From Actinomycetes bacterium (GTDB lineage Bacteria; Actinomycetota; Acidimicrobiia; Acidimicrobiales; RAAP-2), in assembly GCA_021782915.1 (NCBI GenBank), contig JAJXUK010000001.1, positions 52,293 to 116,292 of the forward strand: a stretch of DNA of 64,000 nucleotides, given 5' to 3'. Shown piece after piece: positions 42,278 to 49,792 of the stretch. Within the stretch, counting starts at the first letter, position 1. The number at the start of each line of letters is the position of its first letter. The notes below the pieces were generated by a model, which searched no databases, was not told the origin of the DNA, and saw only the letters and a program-made list of their open reading frames with translations. A program made the translations under genes and the position numbers.

Positions 42278-44143
42278 TCAGTGCGACGTGACGACCGGCT
42301 CGAACGCCCCGCTCGGCCATAGCGAGACGTCACTCGCGCGAATCGAGACGACACAGGCCTGGCCGATCTCCCAACGACTGGTGTCGAAGCTGCGCACGGT
42401 CAGCTCCTGTGCCGGGCCGATCGACACGAGATAGTCACTCGCCACCCCGACGTAGGCGACATCACGAATCGTGCCGGGCACGCTGGACACCTCAGGATCG
42501 AACACCTCAGGAGCCTTCGGCTCCCTGAGAGTGACGCGCTCGGGACGCACGCTCCACGCCACGCGATCGCCCCGTGAGAATCCGGTCGCGTTGGCTCGGA
42601 TCCGCACGTCGCCGCACAAGATGACGTCATCGCTGACGACCTGGGCCGGCGTGACGTTGCCGATTCCCAAGAGTCGCGCCACCTCGGCGCTGGCCGGTCG
42701 TGAGAAGACCTCGCGACTCGCACCGTGCTGCAGGCAGTCTCCACCGCTCACGATCAACACCTCGTCCGAGAGGTAGGCCGCCTCCTCCGGATCGTGGGTG
42801 ACGATCACGGTGGAAAGACCCGTCTCGCGCTGGAGCTCGCGCAAGAGGCGACGAAGCTCCTGGCGCACCGGGACGTCGAGGGCCGAGAAGGGCTCGTCGA
42901 GCAGCAGGACCCTCGGCGACGCGCAGAGTGCCTGGCCCAGCGCGACCCGCTGACGCTGGCCCCCCGAGAGCTCGGCGGGCAGCTTCGACTCGAGTCCGCG
43001 AAGATCCAGCCGATCGGTCCAGTAGGCGGCCAGCTCGGGGGTGGCGCCACGCCCGAAGAGCAGCTGGCGCTGCACGCTCAGGTGCGGAAAGAGCGAGAAT
43101 CCCTGGGCCACGTAGCCCACCGAGCGCTCCACGACGGCCACATCACTCACGACCTGCTCGCCACACCAGAACACGACACGTCCGGCACCCACTCCCGCGA
43201 GGGCCCGCAACAGCGCCGACTTGCCGGCGCCCGAGGGGCCGAGGACCGCGAGGTGCCGCACCGGCGCCGTCTGTGCGAGCTGCAGGTGAAAGGAACCGAG
43301 GCGCTCATCCACCTCGAAGCGCACGGGACCTCCCCGGGCCGGCACCGGTGCCGTGGCCACGAGTGCGGAGGGACCGGGCCTCACACGATGAGTCCACGTC
43401 AGGCGACTCAGCACGACCGCCAGCGCCGCGGCAACGAGTGCTAAGGCCGTCGGCGCCAGGGTCGTGGGAAGTCCGACGCCACTGAACTGGTTGTAGGTGT
43501 AGATGGGCAACGTCGTCGGGTTGTACGCGAGAACCACCACGGCGCCGTACTCACCGAAGGCCCGCAGCCACGCCAGGAGCATCCCGGCTCGAATACCGGG
43601 TCCGGCCAGAGGAACCGCCACCCGCAAGAAGCGCGACGCCTCGGCGTGCCCGAGGGTCGCCGCGACGTCCAAGAGACCCTGATCGATGGCCTCGAAAGCC
43701 GTGCGCGCGGCGACGATGAGAAACGGTGCGGACACGAAGGTCATCGCGATGACGACGCCGACGCTCGAGTTCGTGAGTTGGCGATGAAAGAGTCGACCGA
43801 GGCTCGTGTAGGGCCCGACAAGATAGATCAGCACGATCCCGCTCATCAGCGGCGGCAGCGCGAGCGGTATCTGGACGATCACTCCCACGACGCTGGCGAG
43901 TCGGCTCGCAGAGCGCGCGAGAACGAAGGCCAGCGGCACCCCGGCGAGCGTGATGATGGCCAAGGCGATGGTGGCACTGGACAACGAGAGCCACAGCGCG
44001 GGCCACAGACCGCCCTCATGGAATCCACGCTGGGGCGCCAGCGCGAATCGCACGACGAAGGCCAGCAGTGGGGCGGCGAGGTAGATCGTGAGCAAGCTCG
44101 CCAGCAGACGCAGCGGCCTCGCGGCGACACCCGGTCGACTCAC
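42278..44143 (-). CDS. modB-modC: ModB-ModC fusion: molybdate ABC permease joined to its ATPase
   Basis: 621 residues in one frame. Residues 1 to about 250 are a permease with about five to six helices and the EAA-loop (FLRVAVPLAGPGIRAGMLLAWLRAFGE, read in parts); 250-272 is a linker; 273 to about 500 is an ABC ATPase with Walker A GPSGAGKSA at 302-310, Q-loop, signature LSGGQRQR at 392-399 and Walker B VLLLDEP; the last 110 residues form a TOBE regulatory domain. Permease and ATPase are normally separate ModB and ModC. GTG start overlaps the modA stop by 4 bp, so modA-modBC is one operon importing molybdate or tungstate. Confidence 0.92.
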   Translation of the reverse strand: MSRPGVAARPLRLLASLLTIYLAAPLLAFVVRFALAPQRGFHEGGLWPALWLSLSSATIALAIITLAGVPLAFVLARSASRLASVVGVIVQIPLALPPLMSGIVLIYLVGPYTSLGRLFHRQLTNSSVGVVIAMTFVSAPFLIVAARTAFEAIDQGLLDVAATLGHAEASRFLRVAVPLAGPGIRAGMLLAWLRAFGEYGAVVVLAYNPTTLPIYTYNQFSGVGLPTTLAPTALALVAAALAVVLSRLTWTHRVRPGPSALVATAPVPARGGPVRFEVDERLGSFHLQLAQTAPVRHLAVLGPSGAGKSALLRALAGVGAGRVVFWCGEQVVSDVAVVERSVGYVAQGFSLFPHLSVQRQLLFGRGATPELAAYWTDRLDLRGLESKLPAELSGGQRQRVALGQALCASPRVLLLDEPFSALDVPVRQELRRLLRELQRETGLSTVIVTHDPEEAAYLSDEVLIVSGGDCLQHGASREVFSRPASAEVARLLGIGNVTPAQVVSDDVILCGDVRIRANATGFSRGDRVAWSVRPERVTLREPKAPEVFDPEVSSVPGTIRDVAYVGVASDYLVSIGPAQELTVRSFDTSRWEIGQACVVSIRASDVSLWPSGAFEPVVTSH

Positions 44144-45039
44144 GAGGACGTGCTCGCCCGGGTGAAGACCGGCACGATGCCGCTGCTCGAGAGGATCCGT
44201 CGACCGGTCGGGCCAAACAAGAAGGCGACGAACGCGCGCGCGGCGCGCGGGTGCGGCGCGTGATTGACGAGCGCGACGGTGTAGGACGCTGCGAGATGTG
44301 TCCCGACGAGGGCCACCGTGTGCAGATGAGCAGCCGAGGCCTCGACGGCGTAGAAGAAGCCCGCGTCCAGCTGACCGGCCTCCAGTTCGCCCACGAGGGC
44401 AGTCTCCGAGTAGATCGTCGACGTCGATCGGACGAGCGCCAAGAGACCCGGCCGGTGGTAGCGCCGAGCGGCCCCGCGCAGCGCGCTCACGGCGAGCACG
44501 CCCTTAGGGTCGGTGGCCGGATCGGTACGGCCCAACAAGAAGCCGGCCCGGCCCACGACGTCGTACCACGGCCGCGTGCGCAGAGCATGGGCGAAGCTCG
44601 AGGACGGGTTGTAGGCGAGCACCAGCGGTGACTGACCGATGAGCCGGTACGAGGTGACCCAGTTGCCGTTCCTCGCTCCCTCGAGGTCAAGATTCACCGC
44701 GGGCGAGGCGCTGATGAAGACGTCGGCGACTTCGGTTCCGCCCTTGATCTCGGTCACGAGCGCGGAAGAGCCGTTGGCGATTCCCGCGATCGTATAGCCC
44801 GTCGCCCGATGGAACGCGGGGCCGACCTTCTGGCTCATGATGTCCATCAGTGAACCCGCGTACAGGACGTCCACGGACCCCCGAGCCGCCCCGGACGCCG
44901 AGGCCCCGCTCATCGCCAGGGAGGAGAGGACCATCAGGCCGAGGGCGCCAACGCCACGCCAGCCGGTAGCGCGCTGGGCTGACCGAGCCGCTCGACCACC
45001 AGGCACCATCGCCCTTGTCGACCTGTGATCGATGCGCAC
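44140..45039 (-). CDS. modA: molybdate/tungstate-binding protein ModA (WtpA-like)
   Basis: 299 residues from the GTG at 45039, which has GGGGAGG 4-5 nt upstream. Exported solute-binding protein: basic N-terminus, hydrophobic stretch VGALGLMVLSSLAMSGASA, then the binding domain with VLYAGSLMDIMSQKVGPAF, IANGSSALVTEI, ADVFISASP and FFYAVEASAAHLH. The LYAGSL opening is typical of the WtpA/tungstate branch. No lipobox Cys, so it is probably anchored by its signal or free. First gene of modA-modBC; divergent from moaE. Confidence 0.9.
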   Translation of the reverse strand: MRIDHRSTRAMVPGGRAARSAQRATGWRGVGALGLMVLSSLAMSGASASGAARGSVDVLYAGSLMDIMSQKVGPAFHRATGYTIAGIANGSSALVTEIKGGTEVADVFISASPAVNLDLEGARNGNWVTSYRLIGQSPLVLAYNPSSSFAHALRTRPWYDVVGRAGFLLGRTDPATDPKGVLAVSALRGAARRYHRPGLLALVRSTSTIYSETALVGELEAGQLDAGFFYAVEASAAHLHTVALVGTHLAASYTVALVNHAPHPRAARAFVAFLFGPTGRRILSSSGIVPVFTRASTSS

Positions 45040-45242
45040 GTGACCTCCCCCACCGCCAGATGCGAGAGCGCCGCGCGGCGGCGCCGGAGGCAATCCGGTG
45101 CCGGCCCCTCGCTCTCACCTGCCGTGATAGTAGGCCCAAGAGCGGGCAAATGAGGCGGGAAACTCCGCAAAAGACCGCAGGTGCCTAAGGTCGGCCGGGC
45201 GGCGGCGCGCGCTCGACGGGCCGCCACGGCGTGCCGCGAAAC

Positions 45243-45248
45243 TAGGGT
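45243..45248 (+). promoter_or_regulatory. -10 box of moaE, leaderless spacing
   Basis: TAGGGT followed by 7 nt and the GTG at 45256. Confidence 0.5.
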
Positions 45249-45255
45249 GGCCCAG

Positions 45256-45720
45256 GTGAGGCCCGATGACTCGCCCGAGTGGGTGATGGTGTCACGCCTG
45301 GCGCTGGACGCCGACGAGGCCACGCAGTGGGCGACGCGCCCCGAATGTGGAGCGGTCGTGACCTTCTGCGGCACCACCCGGAGCACGTCACCGACGGGCC
45401 ACGACATCATCGAGCTCGAATACGACACCGAGATCGATCTGGCCGAGACGCGCATTCGAGCCGTCGCCGCGAGCGCACGCGCGCGCTGGCCCGAGATCGT
45501 GGCGATCGCGATCCACCATCGCGTCGGCGTCGTCGGCCTGCGCGAGCCGGCCGTGGTGGTCGCCGTGTCCTCACCGCACCGCCACGACGCCTTCGACGCC
45601 GCACGATTCTGCATCGACGCCGTGAAGCGCACCGTTCCTCTCTGGAAGCGCGAGGTGTGGGCCGGCGGATCCACCTGGAGTACGGACGCGACCAGCATCG
45701 CGAACGTGGAAGACCTGTGA
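45256..45720 (+). CDS. moaE: molybdopterin synthase large subunit MoaE
   Basis: 154 residues from the GTG at 45256. Adds the dithiolene sulfurs to cyclic pyranopterin monophosphate with MoaD as donor. Seen: CGAVVTFCGTTRSTS, IIELEYDTEIDLAE, IHHRVGVVGLREPAVVVAVSS, and the catalytic lysine region DAVKRTVPLWKREVW. A longer reading back to 45181 adds Ala/Arg-rich sequence and crosses the -10 box. Followed by moaD after 85 bp. Confidence 0.93.
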   Translation: MRPDDSPEWVMVSRLALDADEATQWATRPECGAVVTFCGTTRSTSPTGHDIIELEYDTEIDLAETRIRAVAASARARWPEIVAIAIHHRVGVVGLREPAVVVAVSSPHRHDAFDAARFCIDAVKRTVPLWKREVWAGGSTWSTDATSIANVEDL

Positions 45721-45805
45721 GACGCCGACGCAACGAGACGCGCGCGGCGCACAGACGCCCTGTCGACGCTGAGTCAGGTCGTGTGCCCGTCGGCACGCGC
45801 GCGCC

Positions 45806-46042
45806 ATGAGCCGACTGATCCTGCTCGGTCCGGCCCACGAGGCCGCCGGGATCCGACGTGACGACGTCGACGGCTCGAGCGTCTCCGAGGTCCTGGCCAA
45901 CGCGAGGACGCGCTACGGGCCGAACTTCGCCGCGGTCCTGGCCGTGAGCACCGTGTGGCTCAACGGCGACACGGCCACTCTCACTCAGCCCGTCGGTCCC
46001 TCCGACGAGATCGCGGTCGTACCGCCGGTCTCGGGCGGGTGA
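45806..46042 (+). CDS. moaD: molybdopterin synthase small subunit MoaD
   Basis: 78 residues. Ubiquitin-like sulfur carrier ending VVPPVSGG with the essential C-terminal Gly-Gly; WLNGDTATLTQPVGPSDEIAVVPP is the standard MoaD tail (read in two parts). Pairs with moaE just upstream. Its last 58 bp overlap the 3' end of the convergent mogA gene. No MoeB-type activating enzyme is in the window. Confidence 0.93.
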   Translation: MSRLILLGPAHEAAGIRRDDVDGSSVSEVLANARTRYGPNFAAVLAVSTVWLNGDTATLTQPVGPSDEIAVVPPVSGG

Positions 46043-46500
46043 GCATCGCTGGAGCCCTCCAGCAGGGCGAGGGCGTGGCCCAGCAGCGGCAGAACGGCCT
46101 CGAGGCACTCGATCGCACCCCTCGGCGATCCCGGTGTGTTGAGAACCAGGCTGCGCCCGACAGTGCCGCTTCGGGCCCTCGATAGCGGGCCATAGGGGCT
46201 GCTGGCCCTCATGGCCTCGGCGAAACCGGGCGCCTCACGCTCGAGAACCTTCAGCGTCGCCTCGGGTGTGACGTCCCGGGGTGAGAAACCGGTCCCGCCC
46301 GTCGTGACGACGAGCCCGGCGAAGCCCGCGCAGAGCTCGCGCAGGGCTGAAGCCACCGACTCGAGTCCGTCGGGCACGATGCGCCGCTCGACCACGACAA
46401 AGCCCGCATCGAGGAGTCGGGCAGAGATCGCCGGACCCGCGGTGTCGGTGTGATCGCCGGCGCTCCTCGAGTCCGAGACCGTGAGCACCTTTGCCTGCAT
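45985..46500 (-). CDS. mogA: molybdopterin adenylyltransferase (MogA/MoaB family)
   Basis: 171 residues from the ATG at 46500 (a GTG at 46506 would add two). Adenylylates molybdopterin ahead of MoeA. Motifs: VLTVSDSRSAGDHTDTAGP, VVTTGGTGFSPRDVTPEA and NTPGSPRGAIECLEAVLPLLGH (read in parts), with the Asp residues of the nucleotide site. The C-terminal 18 residues (after HPPETGG) are outside the conserved domain and overlap moaD. Divergent from the second moaC gene. Confidence 0.92.
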   Translation of the reverse strand: MQAKVLTVSDSRSAGDHTDTAGPAISARLLDAGFVVVERRIVPDGLESVASALRELCAGFAGLVVTTGGTGFSPRDVTPEATLKVLEREAPGFAEAMRASSPYGPLSRARSGTVGRSLVLNTPGSPRGAIECLEAVLPLLGHALALLEGSSDAHPPETGGTTAISSEGPTG

Positions 46501-46578
46501 CGCCACGTCACGAGCGTACGTGAGCTCGACCGACCTCGCCGGCAGAACACCCACCAACCTCGTCTGGTACAAAGGTGC

Positions 46579-47019
46579 ATGAACGAGCACGACCCTGAAG
46601 GCCACGGTGCCGGGTCTGAGGTACCCGTCTCCCACCCTGTGATCGGCGAGGGTGCCACCTGTCTCGCGCGTGCTCGCAGCCGTATCACGATGAGTCCGGA
46701 GACGGCGCGCCGCGTCGCGGCAAATGAGATCGCCAAGGGCGACGTGATCGGAGCAGCGCGCTTCGCCGGTATCCAGGCCGCCAAGGACGCCCACACGTAT
46801 CTCTTGGCGCTCGATCCGCTTCCCCTGAGCCGGGTCACAGTAGACGCGCGGGTTGACGCCGATTTCATCGACGTGCTGGCCAGCGCAGAAGCCACAAGCA
46901 CGGAGACGGCTCGCCTCCATGCCCTAACCGCGGCGACCGTGGCCGCCCTCACGGTCTACGACATGTGCAAGTCGGTCGATCGGACCATGACCATCGGCCC
47001 GGTGGCGGTCGTGGACTAG
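46579..47019 (+). CDS. MoaC paralogue 2, keeping K51, D128 and K131 but missing H77, E112, E114 and K147 equivalents
   Basis: 146 residues from the ATG at 46579. Clear MoaC fold: MSPETARRVAANEIAKGDV, AARFAGIQAAK, LTAATVAALTVYDMCKSVDRTM. By E. coli numbering it keeps K51 (K53 here), K67, D128 and K131 (same numbers here). It has lost the KRTxxLIPLCHP segment (KDAHTYLLALDP: H77 is D79), the GVEMEA motif (E112 is R112, E114 is H114) and stops before KSGGKSG (no K147). The frame is intact and conserved where it matters, so it does not look like a pseudogene. It is the mirror image of paralogue 1 and may form a heteromer with it. Divergent from mogA. Confidence 0.85.
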   Translation: MNEHDPEGHGAGSEVPVSHPVIGEGATCLARARSRITMSPETARRVAANEIAKGDVIGAARFAGIQAAKDAHTYLLALDPLPLSRVTVDARVDADFIDVLASAEATSTETARLHALTAATVAALTVYDMCKSVDRTMTIGPVAVVD

Positions 47020-47141
47020 CAAGTCGGCGCTCGAAGTCCTATCGGCTCGCATCGTTCTGCACGAAAATCGCTCCCGCGAGCATGCCGCACGCGCGGTGAG
47101 CCGCACCTGGCAGCCCCGCGAACACAACTCCTACAGCGTCG

Positions 47142-47338
47142 CTACTTCAACAGGTGCTTGGCGACCACGACGCGCTGGATCTGGTTGGTGCCCTCGTAGA
47201 TCTGGGTGATCGTCGCCTCGAGCATGGACCGCTCGACTGGGAACTCCTTCGTGAAGCCGTAGCCGCCCAGCAGCGATACCGCATCGCTGGCGACGCTCGG
47301 GGCGGTGTCCGAGGCAATGGACTTCTCCGCCGCCCCTC
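47142..47338 (-). pseudogene. 3' fragment of an acyl-CoA dehydrogenase gene
   Basis: Encodes about 65 C-terminal residues (GAAEKSIASDTAPSVASDA, LLGGYGFTKEFPVER, ITQIYEGTNQIQRVV, to the stop) nearly identical in pattern to the end of the intact gene at 48135-49280. The DNA is also close (roughly 85% by eye). The 5' part is gone: homology stops at the left arm of an inverted repeat at 47329. A leftover of a duplication later disrupted by an insertion. Confidence 0.88.
47143..47337. repeat. direct repeat copy 1 (acyl-CoA dehydrogenase 3' end)
   Basis: Matches 48136-48330 in the same orientation, roughly 85% by eye, beginning with an identical 20-bp block and the same stop codon. The two copies are about 1 kb apart and flank the GNAT gene. 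Confidence 0.85.
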
Positions 47339-47472
47339 TAACGAGTGAACCGGGGCCACGCCATAGAGATGTCAGGAGCAAACCGCGCGGTTCACTCTCC
47401 AGCCCGCATGATTCTCCGTACACAGCGTCGTCGGACGTGGACCGGCCCCGATCCACTCGTTAGAGGGGCGGC
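47329..47472. mobile_element. 144-bp element with 29-bp inverted repeats (MITE-like)
   Basis: Left arm 47329-47357 and right arm 47444-47472 are inverted copies matching at 27 of 29 bases (core CCCTCTAACGAGTG). The 86-bp interior has no gene. The left end falls exactly where acyl-CoA dehydrogenase homology ends. It could be a non-autonomous transposon or the two joined ends of a lost insertion sequence; I saw no clear target-site duplication. Confidence 0.6.
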
Positions 47473-47542
47473 CGCTTCGTCCACGTATCATGCGATCGAG
47501 AAATTCTCGGCGCCCTGGAGCGCGAACGTGAGGGGAGACACG

Positions 47543-48052
47543 GTGTCAGAAGAAACCCCTTTGGCACCTGCGTCCGCCTCCCCGGTGGCGGTTCGCGAGC
47601 TGGTTGCCCCGACTCGAATCGAGATCGAGAGACTCGCCGTGATCTTCGACCACTATCGCGTCCACTATGGCGAGGCCGCTGACGCGTCACGCACGGCCAG
47701 CTGGCTGGCATCGCACCTTGCGGGGGGAGTCACTGCCTTCGTCGCCCACGACGACGGCAAGTTCATCGGCTTTGCCATCGTGATGGATGTTCCTGCCTCA
47801 CAGCGACTTGGCCACTTCTGGCAGATCAGAGACCTCTTCGTAGTGCCAACCCAGCGACGCATTGGCGTTGGAAGGTCACTTCTCGAGTTCATCCGCGCTG
47901 CCGCGATCAGCGCGGGTGCGTCGCGCTTGGCCCTTCAGACCGAAGCCGACAACACGTCCGCACTACGTCTGTACGAAAGGCTCGGCTTCACGAGTGTTGA
48001 TGGCTACCGCTCGCTGAGCTTGCCCCTCGAGATGAGCGGACGGGGGAGCTAG
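47543..48052 (+). CDS. GNAT-family N-acetyltransferase
   Basis: 169 residues from the GTG at 47543, preceded by AGGGGAG at 6 nt. Acetyl-CoA-binding motif A is RDLFVVPTQRRIGVGRSLLEF; motif B follows as ALQTEADNTSALRLYERLGF. Substrate unknown. A longer reading begins at 47345 but runs through the inverted-repeat element. The gene is a little lower in GC than its neighbours and lies between two copies of the acyl-CoA dehydrogenase 3' end, suggesting that it arrived with the insertion. Confidence 0.85.
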   Translation: MSEETPLAPASASPVAVRELVAPTRIEIERLAVIFDHYRVHYGEAADASRTASWLASHLAGGVTAFVAHDDGKFIGFAIVMDVPASQRLGHFWQIRDLFVVPTQRRIGVGRSLLEFIRAAAISAGASRLALQTEADNTSALRLYERLGFTSVDGYRSLSLPLEMSGRGS

Positions 48053-48134
48053 CCCCGAGGGCGAGTTCGGCGGTTCTGACCAAGACGGAACCAACAACAT
48101 CGCGGATCATCTCCCCATCTCTGGAGGCGCCGTC

Positions 48135-49280
48135 CTACTTCAACAGGTGCTTGGCTACCACGACGCGCTGGATCTGGTTGGTGCCCTCGTAGATCTGGGT
48201 AATCTTCGCATCACGCATGAACCGCTCGACCGGAAAGTCCTTGGTGAACCCGTAGCCACCGAGCAGCTGCACCGCGTCGGTGGCGACACTCATGGCGGTG
48301 TCAGACGCGAAGGACTTGGCCGCCGCCCCCAGGTAGGACAGGTCCTTCTCGGGATCTCCCGCGTCGATCGTCGCGCAGGCGCGGTACACGAGGGCGCGAG
48401 CGGCCTCGGTGCGAATCGCCATATCGGCCAGCATGAAGCGCAGGCCCTGCAGCTCGCTGATCGGTCCGCCGAAGGCTTTGCGACCCTTCATGTACTGGGC
48501 GGCGTAGTCGATCGCGCCCTGGGCGATGCCCACGGCCTGAGCTCCGATCGTGGGCCGCGAGCGGTCCAGGGTGTGCATCGCGATGAGGAAGCCCTGGCCC
48601 TCCTCACCGATGCGGTGGCTCACGGGAACGCGCACGTTCTCCAGGACGACCTCACCGGTGGGCGAGGCGCGCAGGCCGAGCTTGTCCTCGTGCTTGGGAA
48701 AGCTCACCCCCGGCCAGTCCTTCTCTACCAGGAAGCACGTGATGCCGTGGCTCTTGGCCTGCGGGTTGGTGCTGGCAAAGACGGTATAGGTGTCCGAGAC
48801 ACCCGCGTTCGTGATCCAGTACTTCGATCCATTCAGCACGTACTCATCGCCCTCGCGCACCGCGCGCGCGCGCATCGAGACCACGTCGCTGCCCGCGTCG
48901 GCCTCCGAGAGGCAGTAGCTGGCCTGGGCCCGTCCCTCGGCGATAGGTGTCAGGTAGCGCGCCTTGATCTCCTCGGAGGCGAAGTTCATGATCGGCAGCA
49001 TGCCGAGCTTGGAGATCAGCATGGTCACCGACGTCGACGCGCACGCCCGGGCGACCTCTTCGGCCATGATGGCCTGGGTGACCATATCCGCGCCGGCCCC
49101 GCCGTACTGCGTGGGCACCCAGAGAGCCGGCAGTTCCATCTCGACACAGGCGTCGTAGCTGTCCTGCGGGAAGACCTGCTCACGGTCGTAGCGCGCCGCG
49201 TGCGGTGCCACGCGCTGGTCGACGAAGTCGTGCAGAACGTCCCGGAACGCTCGTTGCTCGTCGTTGAGAAAGAAGCTCAT
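48135..49280 (-). CDS. acyl-CoA dehydrogenase (short-chain/butyryl type)
   Basis: 381 residues from the ATG at 49280. Classical FAD-dependent enzyme: FFLNDEQRAFRDVLHDFVDQ, YCLSEADAGSDVVSMRA, KYWITNAGVSDTY, and the C-terminal LLGGYGFTKDFPVERFMRDAKITQIYEGT (read in parts) that carries the catalytic-base Glu (YEGT). The pattern is that of short- and branched-chain acyl-CoA dehydrogenases. Longer in-frame readings to 49730 are antisense-like. Last gene of leuB-ilvE-hypothetical-this, 22 bp after the hypothetical gene, which could tie it to branched-chain metabolism. Confidence 0.93.
   Translation of the reverse strand: MSFFLNDEQRAFRDVLHDFVDQRVAPHAARYDREQVFPQDSYDACVEMELPALWVPTQYGGAGADMVTQAIMAEEVARACASTSVTMLISKLGMLPIMNFASEEIKARYLTPIAEGRAQASYCLSEADAGSDVVSMRARAVREGDEYVLNGSKYWITNAGVSDTYTVFASTNPQAKSHGITCFLVEKDWPGVSFPKHEDKLGLRASPTGEVVLENVRVPVSHRIGEEGQGFLIAMHTLDRSRPTIGAQAVGIAQGAIDYAAQYMKGRKAFGGPISELQGLRFMLADMAIRTEAARALVYRACATIDAGDPEKDLSYLGAAAKSFASDTAMSVATDAVQLLGGYGFTKDFPVERFMRDAKITQIYEGTNQIQRVVVAKHLLK
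48136..48330. repeat. direct repeat copy 2 (inside the intact acyl-CoA dehydrogenase gene)
   Basis: Partner of 47143-47337; encodes the true C-terminus of the enzyme. Confidence 0.85.
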
Positions 49281-49302
49281 GGGCACCTCGGATCTGGGGG
49301 AA

Positions 49303-49767
49303 CTAGTAGCGAGTGACGACCTCGCGCGGGCGCAGATCGGCCTCACCGATCGCGTCCACGAAGCGGCGTTGGGCGACGTAGCTGTGCGCGAGGCCGGCGA
49401 AGGGGCGCGCCTGGGCGCGTGACACGGCACCATCGAGGCCAAAGTGCTCGAGCACGAGGGCGACGTCGTCGCGCGTCGGGGCCCGCGAGACCAGGCTCGC
49501 TCGCTTGGCGGCCAGGAGCGCCACACCGAGCTCGACGTCGTGACGATCGTGCTCGTTCTCGAAGTCCAGTTCGTGCAGCGCGCGCGCGGCGAGGCCCAGC
49601 GCGTAGCCGGCGTCGGGGGCGGGTGTGCCCATATTGGCTCCCGGGCGCGGGCGCGGGCCGCGCACCAGGCCGGCCTTGGCGGGCCGGGCGATCTCGGCCG
49701 GTGGGGTGAGCATCGACGGGCGCACCTCACCGACTGCCGTTACCGGCACGAACGTGGGCTGTGTCAC
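49303..49767 (-). CDS. hypothetical protein
   Basis: 154 residues from a GTG start. No family recognised. The first 50 residues are Pro/Ala-rich with no signal peptide; from about 55 it is helical (AGYALGLAARALHELDF, ELGVALLAAKRASLV, RRFVDAIGEADLRPRE). No cysteines or obvious catalytic motif. It lies between ilvE (25 bp) and an acyl-CoA dehydrogenase gene (22 bp) and is probably co-transcribed with both. Confidence 0.65.
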   Translation of the reverse strand: MTQPTFVPVTAVGEVRPSMLTPPAEIARPAKAGLVRGPRPRPGANMGTPAPDAGYALGLAARALHELDFENEHDRHDVELGVALLAAKRASLVSRAPTRDDVALVLEHFGLDGAVSRAQARPFAGLAHSYVAQRRFVDAIGEADLRPREVVTRY

Positions 49768-49792
49768 CCCTCGACCTTACCCCGGGTCGCGA

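Noticed and set aside
46579..47019. Second moaC as a decaying pseudogene
   Set aside because: The frame is intact, the D128/K131 helix is conserved to the residue, and the losses mirror those of the other copy, which random decay would not produce.
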